Shown here piece after piece: positions 1 to 5,964 of a stretch of 8,069 bases of DNA. Numbering within the stretch: position 1 is the stretch's first letter; each line of letters begins with the position of its first letter. Source of the stretch: Legionellaceae bacterium (GTDB lineage Bacteria; Pseudomonadota; Gammaproteobacteria; Legionellales; Legionellaceae); the NCBI GenBank assembly GCA_947470005.1, contig CANISA010000059.1:1-8069 (forward strand), read 5' to 3'. A program made the translations under genes and the position numbers. The notes under the pieces were generated by a model, which was not told where the DNA came from, made no database searches, and saw nothing but the letters and a program-made list of their open reading frames with translations.

Positions 1-722
1 AAAATAGCGGCCTGAAGTGTATCCAATCGTCCATTGATGCCCAATCGAGTATGGAGATATCGCTGCGATTGTCCGTGCAACCGAATTTCCTTCATGCGCG
101 TGGCCAGTTCCAGATCATTCGTGAAACAAGCGCCTCCATCACCATACCCGCCTAACGGCTTGGATGGAAAAAAGCTTGTACAGCCAATTGTTGTTAACCC
201 ACAGGAACGTTTTCCTTGATAGGTTGCACCAAAGCTTTGTGCCGCGTCTTCAATCACGGGCAGCGCATAACGCGCAGCCAACGCATTTATTTCATCAAAA
301 TCAGCACATTGCCCATACAAACTCACGGGCATAATTGCTTTTGTTTTTTTCGTGATAGCGGCTTCAATCAAGCTCACATCGATGTTATAGGTCATGGGAT
401 CAATATCAACAAACACAGGTATCGCGCCCAGCAAAACAATCACTTCCGCGGTCGAAAAAAAACTAAAAGGCGTGGTAATCACTTCATCACCCGCGCCAAT
501 ATTCAGTGCCATCAATGCAATCAGCAGCGCATCCGTCCCGCTAGCAACACCAAGCGCATGCTCAACACCCACGAATTCAGCCAGAGCCTTTTCCAACTCA
601 GCAACTTCAGGACCCATGATATAGGTTGCATGATTCATAATGGTTTTAAACCGAGAAAACACACGTTCTTCAATCCGATTAGACTGCGTTTTTAAATCAA
701 TAAACTGCATGGGTATTACCAT
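1..722 (-). CDS. wbpE: WbpE-like UDP-sugar aminotransferase (DegT/DnrJ/EryC1/StrS family), 3' end cut by window edge
   Basis: Reading the minus strand gives about 236 residues of a fold-type I, PLP-dependent sugar aminotransferase; the last third of the usual ~360 residues lies beyond base 1. Numbering from the ATG at 710: MQFIDLK start, GVASGTDALL (54-63), PVSLYGQCADFDEINA (128-143), EDAAQSFGATY (154-164), and FFPSKPLGGYGDGGA (180-194), in which K184 should form the Schiff base with PLP; then RLDTLQAA. From memory this closely follows P. aeruginosa WbpE, which transfers the amino group of glutamate to the 3-keto group of UDP-GlcNAcA in the route to diaminouronic sugars of O-antigen. The exact substrate is inferred. 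Two starts are possible: ATG 722 (adds MVIP), which has AAGGA (733-737) at a 10-nt spacing, or ATG 710, which fits the family N-terminus but lacks a ribosome binding site. I prefer 722. Other polysaccharide genes may lie past the left edge. Confidence 0.9.
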   Translation of the reverse strand, partial: MVIPMQFIDLKTQSNRIEERVFSRFKTIMNHATYIMGPEVAELEKALAEFVGVEHALGVASGTDALLIALMALNIGAGDEVITTPFSFFSTAEVIVLLGAIPVFVDIDPMTYNIDVSLIEAAITKKTKAIMPVSLYGQCADFDEINALAARYALPVIEDAAQSFGATYQGKRSCGLTTIGCTSFFPSKPLGGYGDGGACFTNDLELATRMKEIRLHGQSQRYLHTRLGINGRLDTLQAAI

Positions 723-753
723 TAAGAAAGTATCCTTGAAAATAGATCGTCTG

Positions 754-782
754 ATTATACTGGCATCACCTAAAGTAGGCAA
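754..782 (-). promoter_or_regulatory. sigma70-like promoter for the wbpE-like gene
   Basis: On the minus strand, TTGCCT (777-782, 4 of 6 matches to TTGACA) is separated by 17 bp from a perfect TATAAT (754-759). It begins just 3' of the korB stop codon and would start transcription near 747, about 25 nt before the upstream ATG at 722. It implies that the aminotransferase is transcribed independently of korAB, although read-through is possible because no terminator is visible between them. Confidence 0.6.
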
Positions 783-784
783 AC

Positions 785-1756
785 CTAACTCGTCTGCCAA
801 CTCGCCTTCGTACGATAAAGAGCGGGCAGATCGTCCACTGTCTTTTTAAACGAACAAGGCAGACTAAACACCTCGCGTGGTGCTTGATAATATACACCGA
901 GTGGCACGGGATGTTCAGGAAACGTCAATCGAGCAAGACGCATTGCGGCTAAAAAATTAGCGGGATTATGAACATACGATTCGGCTTCTTCACGTGGGGC
1001 ACGCTGCAATTGATCCTCTCGTAACGTGAGGCCCCATGCCTTGTCTTCTCCAAACAACAAGGGAGCTCCTTGTTCCAGAACCACGGTATGCTCCGTTCGA
1101 TTGGTTTTGACCGCAAACCCATCAAATGCACCATGATTAAAAATATTGCAATCCTGATAAATCTCAACAAAAGCGCACCCCGGATGCGCATGAGCTTGCT
1201 TGAGAACAGAGGCGAGGTGTACGGGATCTTTATCCACCGCACGCGCCACAAAACTAGCCCCCGCCCCCAACGCCAACGTAAGTGGGTTCATGGGTTGGTT
1301 CGCGACACCGGTTGGCGATGTCTTTGTCACTTGCCCTTTTTGTGACGTCGGCGAAAATTGCCCTTTCGTCAAACCATAGACTTGATTGTTAAACAGCAAA
1401 ATCTTGATGTTTACGTTACGGCGCAACCCATGAATCAAATGATTACCGCCAATACTCAACGCGTCCCCATCGCCGGTGATGACCCAAACACATAATTCAT
1501 CTCGCATGGCTTTCAAGCCCGTAGCCACAGCCATCGCACGCCCGTGAATGGTATGAAACCCATATGTGTTCATGTAATACGGTAACCTGCCCGCGCACCC
1601 AATTCCCGAGACAAACACGTGTTGCTCAGGAGGAAGCCCTAACTCTGGCAAGACGCGTTGCAAGGCCGCAAGGATAGCGTAATCGCCACATCCAGGGCAC
1701 CAACGAACGTCCGTTTGGTTCGTAAAGTCTTCACGCGTGTATGTTGGCTTGTTCAT
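785..1756 (-). CDS. korB: 2-oxoacid:ferredoxin oxidoreductase, beta subunit
   Basis: The 323-residue protein is the TPP-binding beta subunit of a CoA-dependent 2-oxoacid:ferredoxin oxidoreductase, most often assigned to 2-oxoglutarate (giving succinyl-CoA, CO2 and reduced ferredoxin). A WCPGCGDYAIL motif supplies C20 and C23; with C54 (GIGCAGR) and C203 (YQDCNIF) they match the four-cysteine pattern that holds the single [4Fe-4S] cluster in two-subunit enzymes. The TPP/Mg motif runs from GDGDALSIGGNH (95-106) to LLFNNQVYGLTKGQ (120-133). The protein is cytoplasmic with no signal peptide. The frame can be extended to a TTG at 1774, but ATG 1756 has AAAGG (1763-1767) at a 6-nt spacing and begins where homologues begin. 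The start lies inside the end of korA (26-nt overlap), so translation is probably coupled. Family assignment is firm; the preferred oxoacid cannot be read from sequence. Confidence 0.95.
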   Translation of the reverse strand: MNKPTYTREDFTNQTDVRWCPGCGDYAILAALQRVLPELGLPPEQHVFVSGIGCAGRLPYYMNTYGFHTIHGRAMAVATGLKAMRDELCVWVITGDGDALSIGGNHLIHGLRRNVNIKILLFNNQVYGLTKGQFSPTSQKGQVTKTSPTGVANQPMNPLTLALGAGASFVARAVDKDPVHLASVLKQAHAHPGCAFVEIYQDCNIFNHGAFDGFAVKTNRTEHTVVLEQGAPLLFGEDKAWGLTLREDQLQRAPREEAESYVHNPANFLAAMRLARLTFPEHPVPLGVYYQAPREVFSLPCSFKKTVDDLPALYRTKASWQTS

Positions 1757-3560
1757 GATTAGCCTTTGCCTCAATGGCAGCTACCAGGTGACTTATCGTC
1801 AATAGCTGACCGTTACACTGACTGATTGAGTGTGCATCAACCAAATAATGCGCGCGCAACACCTGACACAACTGCCCTGAATTCAATTCGGCAACCAATA
1901 CCTGTTTGAACGCACGCAGCACCTCACCCAAACGATGCGGTAAGGGGTTTAAATGACGCAAATGCAGTAAAGCCACCGGTAATCCCTTCGCCTGACATTG
2001 CAAACAAGCACCATACAGACTCCCATAGGTGCTTCCCCAACCCACCAATAAAATAGAGGCATCCGGATTGCCTTCAAGTTGAAAATCAACATAATCATGC
2101 GCAATGTTTGCGATTTTTTTTGCACGCAGGTCAACCATGTGTTGATGATTGTTCGCATCGTAACTAATCCGCCCTGCTTCGCCTTGTTTCTCCAACCCAC
2201 CTAATTGATGTATAAAACCTGGAGACCCTGGAATGTTCCAACTTCTACTCAGCCATTCATCACGATGAAACGGCATGGGCGCACGATTAAAATTCATGAC
2301 AGGCAGGTTGATGGATGATAACTCGGGGATCAACCAAGGCTCCGCTGCATTCGCAAGGTAGGCGTCCAGTAACACAATCACCGGTGTCATGTACTTCACT
2401 GCCATGCAAAACGCTTCAATCACCGTGTTAAAGCAATCCGACGGTGAACGCGCCGCCAACACAGGCAGCGGCGCTTCGCCGTGGCGGCCATACAGGGCCT
2501 GGCGTAAATCACTTTGCCCTGTTTTCGTTGGCATGCCGGTGGATGCACCGGCGCGCTGAACATCAATTAACACCAGGGGCAATTCACTCACCACCGCCAA
2601 CCCCAAGCTTTCGCTTTTCAAATCAAGCCCAGGCCCAGACGTACACGTTAGAGCCAGGCAACCGCCAAACGCCGCACCGATGCATGCACAAATAGCGGCA
2701 ATTTCATCTTCAGCCTGAAATAATTGCACCCCAAACTCATTCAGTTTCGCACACTCCTGCAAGATGGCTGACGCCGGCGTGATGGGATAACCCGCGACCA
2801 ACAAGGGCGTTTGTGTGCTTGCGGCAACGGTCGCAATAGCCATCGCCACGGCCTCAACGCCGGTGATTTGCCGATAGTCTCCAGCAGGTCGCGCGATTTG
2901 CCCCATCTGGTAATCTCGACGAGATAATTCCAAGGTCATGGCATGGTTGTAGCCCGCAAGCAATGCGCGCTTATTGGCATCGGCTAGAATTGGTTTTGAT
3001 TTGAATTTTTTATCAATAAACGCTTGAGATTGCTCGACCGAAAAATCAAACAACCAGAGCACCACGCCAAGCACATAAAAATTCTTCGCTTTTTTAGCTT
3101 GGGGCTGTGTTAAATCAAGCCCTTCCAACGCCTTCACCGTATTGGTTATTAACGGAATGGAAAGAACATGGTAATGTTCGGCAACATCGCTGAGTAATTC
3201 AGGCGAGCACCCCGCTTTCTCCCAGTCCTTCGCCTTCATGCTGTCTTCATTGAGAAGAAGCAACCCACCCTGTTTGAGGTATTCTAAGGCATTTTTAAGT
3301 GCGGCGGGGTTTAATGCAACCAGTACATCCAACGATTCTCCTGCGGTGAAGAGCGCATGCTCCGCCATCGCCAGCTGAAACCCCGAAATACCCGCAACGG
3401 TTCCTGCCGGAGCCCGAATCTCCGCCGGAAAATCAGGGAGCGTTCGCACATCACGGCCCGATAACGCCGCCGTAATGGTCAGCTGCTCGCCAACCAATTG
3501 AACCCCATCGCCTGAGTCACCGGTGAAGCGAATGACAATCGTATCCGTCGTAGCCGCCAT
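1731..3560 (-). CDS. korA: 2-oxoacid:ferredoxin oxidoreductase, fused gamma-alpha subunit
   Basis: The 609-residue partner of KorB carries two fused modules. Residues ~8-200 are the gamma domain (RFTGDSGDGVQLVGEQL near the start, then LPDFPAEIRAPAGT at 41-54), which contributes to CoA handling. Residues ~225-600 are the alpha pyrimidine-binding TPP half: GYPITPAS (257-264, the YPITP signature), QAEDEIAAICACIGAAFGG (282-300), TSGPG (307-311) and RAGASTGMPTKTGQSDL (336-352). This gamma-alpha layout with a separate ~320-residue beta subunit is the KorAB type; no delta (ferredoxin-like) subunit and no ferredoxin gene lie nearby, so electrons must go to a ferredoxin encoded elsewhere. ATG 3560 has AGGAAG (3567-3572) six bases upstream and a plausible promoter behind it. 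The stop overlaps the start of korB. Choice of 2-oxoglutarate over pyruvate or another oxoacid is an inference from family naming. Confidence 0.95.
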   Translation of the reverse strand: MAATTDTIVIRFTGDSGDGVQLVGEQLTITAALSGRDVRTLPDFPAEIRAPAGTVAGISGFQLAMAEHALFTAGESLDVLVALNPAALKNALEYLKQGGLLLLNEDSMKAKDWEKAGCSPELLSDVAEHYHVLSIPLITNTVKALEGLDLTQPQAKKAKNFYVLGVVLWLFDFSVEQSQAFIDKKFKSKPILADANKRALLAGYNHAMTLELSRRDYQMGQIARPAGDYRQITGVEAVAMAIATVAASTQTPLLVAGYPITPASAILQECAKLNEFGVQLFQAEDEIAAICACIGAAFGGCLALTCTSGPGLDLKSESLGLAVVSELPLVLIDVQRAGASTGMPTKTGQSDLRQALYGRHGEAPLPVLAARSPSDCFNTVIEAFCMAVKYMTPVIVLLDAYLANAAEPWLIPELSSINLPVMNFNRAPMPFHRDEWLSRSWNIPGSPGFIHQLGGLEKQGEAGRISYDANNHQHMVDLRAKKIANIAHDYVDFQLEGNPDASILLVGWGSTYGSLYGACLQCQAKGLPVALLHLRHLNPLPHRLGEVLRAFKQVLVAELNSGQLCQVLRAHYLVDAHSISQCNGQLLTISHLVAAIEAKANHEQANIHA

Positions 3561-3592
3561 GTCTTGCTTCCTGCATCAATGCCACTCAAATA

Positions 3593-3622
3593 AGAATAGC
3601 AGCAAATTCAGCACCCTGTCGA
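3593..3622 (-). promoter_or_regulatory. putative sigma70-like promoter of korAB
   Basis: On the minus strand TCGACA (3617-3622, 5 of 6 matches to the -35 consensus) is followed after 18 bp by TATTCT (3593-3598, 4 of 6 matches to the -10 consensus). Transcription would start near 3586 and give a leader of about 25 nt that includes the AGGAAG ribosome binding site (3567-3572) of korA. The rest of the 229-bp gap between korA and recO (roughly 3623-3789) shows no gene, no convincing hairpin and no terminator that I can find. Confidence 0.4.
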
Positions 3623-3789
3623 ATGCGGGCCTGGGAAGACGATACGAGTAATTAGCAACCAAAATAGACGTAGGAAGGGCTCATTGTGCGCCATCATAAA
3701 GGGTAAACGCATCAGGTTACGAAGCTCTCTACCTATCGCCATTCAAGCTATGGTTTTTTATTCACCGCAAATGGGTATCAAATTATGCG

Positions 3790-4494
3790 TCATTCCTTGT
3801 GTTCGCTTATTAAACCACGGTATAAAGCACGTGAACGAATAGGAACCCCCTCCAGAAGATGATCAATAGAACGGCGCATAATGAATTTTGCCGTCTTCAA
3901 TACATTAGGATCGTCAAATTTCCCCTCTGCCATCGCCAGAAGATAAGCACCACATAACCCGCTCTCAGCCCAGGTAAATCCCTCTCCGGGCACAAAAATA
4001 TACTGCCTCGTTTCAACAAGAAGCGATAGCCCATCCAGCTCATGCGAATAAGACACGTGCGAACCAGACGTGCTCAACAACGCCCACTCAAATCGCCGTA
4101 ATACCCCTTCCAGGGCCACACGTGTAAGCGGTTCTGCCAAATGATGCACGGCTTTTTCATAGGCATCAAACAAAAGAGGCTCATGTTCGTTTGGACGCAG
4201 CGCATGATAAAGCAATTCGTTGACGTACAGACCTGCTAACACCTGTTGCCCATTGAGGGTGAGGGACGCTGATGTGGGTTCAATCTGGCGAATATACGTG
4301 CCATATTTTCGCTCATCAAACACCAGCCACAAGGGAGTGAATGGTTGAAGCGCGACTTGCTTTTTAAGCGTTCGCCCCCCCTGAACATGCGCCCGCAGCA
4401 AGCCCTGCTCTTGTGTAAAAAAAGTCACGTGCGCGCACCCGTTCCCAATCGCACGTTTGTGTAAAAGCCAGCCTGTCAACGCATCAGTGATCAT
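3790..4494 (-). CDS. recO: DNA repair protein RecO
   Basis: The 234-residue product matches RecO, the recombination mediator that works with RecR to load RecA onto SSB-coated single-stranded DNA in the RecF pathway. It begins with the expected N-terminal OB-fold region: GWLLHKRAIGNGCAHVTFFT (8-27), GLLRAHVQGGR (31-41), and LQPFTPLWLVF followed by the YGTYIRQIE strand. The helical C-terminal domain follows, with YVNELLYHAL and, in its middle, LRRFEWALL; the end has FIMRRSIDHLLEGVPIRSRALYR. Length is normal for gammaproteobacteria. Its ATG lies within the last codons of era (11-nt overlap, ATGATCACTGA) with only a weak ribosome binding site, so translational coupling to era is likely. The era-recO order is the usual gammaproteobacterial one, but the gene commonly found next, pdxJ, is absent here; korA follows instead. 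Confidence 0.93.
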   Translation of the reverse strand: MITDALTGWLLHKRAIGNGCAHVTFFTQEQGLLRAHVQGGRTLKKQVALQPFTPLWLVFDERKYGTYIRQIEPTSASLTLNGQQVLAGLYVNELLYHALRPNEHEPLLFDAYEKAVHHLAEPLTRVALEGVLRRFEWALLSTSGSHVSYSHELDGLSLLVETRQYIFVPGEGFTWAESGLCGAYLLAMAEGKFDDPNVLKTAKFIMRRSIDHLLEGVPIRSRALYRGLISEHKE

Positions 4495-5371
4495 AACCCA
4501 ATTGCTTCAAAACACGCTCATCATCAGACCAACCCGATTTCACTTTACACCAGCATTTTAAAAACACCTTTTTACCGAGCAATCGCTCCATGTCCAAACG
4601 TGAACTGGTCGCCATCGTCTTCATTTTACTGCCTTTTTCACCAATAATCATTCGTTTATGGCTGTCTTTTTCAACAAGAATCAAGGCATGAATCCGCACC
4701 AACCCGTCTTCTTCCTGATACGACTCAATGTCTACCGTGGTTGAATAAGGCAGCTCTTGTCCGCACAAACGAAAAATTTTCTCTCGGATCAATTCAGCAC
4801 ATAAAAAACGCGTGGATCGATCCGTGAATTGATCCGAATCAAATAAATGAGGCCCTTCAGGCATCACTGATCGCAAGCACGCCTGCAGTTGATCCACTTG
4901 ATCCCCTGTTTTAGCTGATAGCGGGATAATAGCCGTGAACGCGTGGCGCTGACTCATGGCTTCTAAATAAGGCAGAAGCTGTGCTTTATCTCCCATTTTA
5001 TCTACTTTGTTCACCACTAAAAAACAAGGTACTTTCACATGCTTAAGTAAACCAAATACATGTTCATCATCCTCTGTCCAACGCGTCCCGTCGATAACCA
5101 CCACCACCACATCCACGTCATGCAACACACGAATAGCGGCTTTGTTCATCATGTGATTCAGTGTTTTTTTCGCGCCTTGGTGAATCCCAGGAGTATCCAC
5201 ATAAACCGCTTGATAATCCCCCTCCGTTTGAATCCCTAAAATGGTGTGTCGGGTCGTTTGAGGTTTTCGCGAAGTAATGCTTAGTTTTTGTTGCAAAATC
5301 TGATTCAGCAACGTTGATTTACCAACATTGGGTCGCCCAATGATGGCAATATAGCCACAATACACGGTCAT
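4484..5371 (-). CDS. era: GTPase Era (16S rRNA binding, 30S maturation)
   Basis: The 295-residue protein is Era, an essential GTPase that binds near the 3' end of 16S rRNA and checks 30S subunit assembly. The GTPase motifs are all present: GRPNVGKST (12-20, P-loop), the switch I segment SRKPQTTRHTILG (34-46), DTPG (59-62), NKVD (121-124) and SAK (152-154). The C-terminal KH domain carries MIIGEKGSKMK (241-251) with the GxxG loop, and the end keeps the LKCWCKVKSGWSDDE signature. An upstream in-frame GTG (5395) would add eight residues, but ATG 5371 has CAGGAA (5381-5386) at good spacing and matches the usual short Era N-terminus. It is the first gene of an era-recO unit; the common upstream partners lepB and rnc are missing and the divergent pilE takes their place. 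Confidence 0.96.
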   Translation of the reverse strand: MTVYCGYIAIIGRPNVGKSTLLNQILQQKLSITSRKPQTTRHTILGIQTEGDYQAVYVDTPGIHQGAKKTLNHMMNKAAIRVLHDVDVVVVVIDGTRWTEDDEHVFGLLKHVKVPCFLVVNKVDKMGDKAQLLPYLEAMSQRHAFTAIIPLSAKTGDQVDQLQACLRSVMPEGPHLFDSDQFTDRSTRFLCAELIREKIFRLCGQELPYSTTVDIESYQEEDGLVRIHALILVEKDSHKRMIIGEKGSKMKTMATSSRLDMERLLGKKVFLKCWCKVKSGWSDDERVLKQLGYDH

Positions 5372-5395
5372 AAGTACTTGTTCCTGTTTATCCAC

Positions 5396-5424
5396 GTTAA
5401 ATCCAGTTGTTGATTTTCGCTCAA
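5396..5424 (-). promoter_or_regulatory. possible promoter of era-recO
   Basis: In the 74-bp gap between era and pilE the minus strand has TTGAGC (5419-5424, 4 of 6) and, 17 bp on, TTTAAC (5396-5401, 4 of 6). Transcription would start near 5389, just ahead of the CAGGAA ribosome binding site. The match is moderate. The elements interleave with the pilE promoter on the other strand, so the two genes could compete for RNA polymerase. Confidence 0.3.
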
Positions 5425-5437
5425 TTTTATCTAAAAT
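5410..5437 (+). promoter_or_regulatory. putative promoter of pilE, very close to the start codon
   Basis: TTGATT (5410-5415, 4 of 6) and TAAAAT (5432-5437, 5 of 6) are separated by 16 bp. A start about seven bases after the -10 box would be near 5444, only one or two bases before the pilE ATG at 5446. No purine-rich ribosome binding site precedes that ATG, so the message could be leaderless or nearly so. Confidence 0.4.
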
Positions 5438-5445
5438 AGCCAGCT

Positions 5446-5877
5446 ATGAATAAAGGATTTTCACTCATTGAGCTCCTCTTCGTGCTCGCAATCGTAGGCA
5501 TTCTCTCAGCAATAGCCTATCCAAGCTACTGCGATTACCTCACGCGTACGCGTCGACTCGATGGCCAAACCGCCTTACTTCATTTAGCAAGCCGCCTTGA
5601 ACAATATTATACGCGTGAAAACACTTACCAAACAGCTACCCTTGCGGAAGGTAAAGCCAGCGATATATTAAGCACCCCCACGTCCACGGGAGGATGGTAC
5701 ACGCTCGCCATTACGCAAGTAACAGCCAATACCTATCAGCTACAAGCAACCCCAATCGGGCCACAAGCAACCAGGGATACCCGTTGCCAATCGCTGACGC
5801 TGTCGAGCACAGGAATAGAGGGGGTTACAAAAGGACCCGCCGGGTCGCCCACTGAGCCTGCACGTCGGTGCTGGTAA
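5446..5877 (+). CDS. pilE: type IV minor pilin, PilE/ComP-like
   Basis: A 143-residue type IVa pilin-like protein. The very short leader MNKG is followed by FSLIELLFVLAIVGILSAIA: prepilin peptidase (PilD) would cut after G4, methylate F5, and E9 is the conserved Glu5 of the mature chain used in pilus assembly. Residues 5-24 form the hydrophobic helix that anchors the pilin in the inner membrane before assembly. The next stretch (AYPSYCDYLTRTRRLDGQTALL, then EQYYTRENTYQ) and the C-terminal pattern (YTLAI, YQLQATPIGPQA, CQSLTLSSTG, final CW) match the small PilE/ComP minor pilins, one subgroup of which binds DNA during natural transformation. C114 and C142 are placed to form the usual C-terminal disulfide; C29 is extra. 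The leader fixes the start although no ribosome binding site is visible. No other pilus gene is adjacent. DNA binding is inferred from family, not seen. Confidence 0.9.
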   Translation: MNKGFSLIELLFVLAIVGILSAIAYPSYCDYLTRTRRLDGQTALLHLASRLEQYYTRENTYQTATLAEGKASDILSTPTSTGGWYTLAITQVTANTYQLQATPIGPQATRDTRCQSLTLSSTGIEGVTKGPAGSPTEPARRCW

Positions 5878-5922
5878 CGTCGACGCATCCATGTGCTTCT
5901 TTTAATAAACTACAATTTGCTC

Positions 5923-5928
5923 TATAAT
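5923..5928 (+). promoter_or_regulatory. consensus -10 box of the 542-residue orphan gene
   Basis: TATAAT at 5923-5928 is a perfect -10 match. No good -35 box lies 16-18 bp upstream (the best is TTTTAA at 5900-5905, 3 of 6), so an activator may be needed. Transcription from about 5935 leaves a leader of about 30 nt before ATG 5965, with a weak AGAGAG (5951-5956) as ribosome binding site. Confidence 0.5.
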
Positions 5929-5964
5929 AACCCTACAATCAAACGCCGTCAGAGAGACCCCGTC

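Noticed and set aside
216..695. Plus-strand open frame of 159 codons at the left end
   Set aside because: It lies antisense to the WbpE-like gene, whose minus-strand translation shows unmistakable conserved motifs including the PLP lysine segment; the plus-strand product has no family resemblance and is a shadow.
1757..1774. Extended korB start at TTG 1774
   Set aside because: ATG 1756 has AAAGG at 6-nt spacing and matches the homologous N-terminus; the extension only adds six residues from a rare start codon.
3623..3789. Terminator or small RNA between recO and korA
   Set aside because: I searched for a GC-rich hairpin with a T-run on either strand and for a conserved RNA motif; only a weak four-base stem (CCAT/ATGG) near 3740-3755 appears, without a T-run.
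5372..5395. GTG start of era at 5395
   Set aside because: It would place the good CAGGAA ribosome binding site inside the coding region and add residues not typical of Era.
5878..5922. Intrinsic terminator after pilE
   Set aside because: The only pairing seen is three bases (GCA/TGC) before TTCTTTT, too weak to call.
5893..5964. ATG 5893 as start of the orphan gene
   Set aside because: A perfect TATAAT at 5923-5928 lies inside this extension, and the first residues look like translated non-coding DNA.
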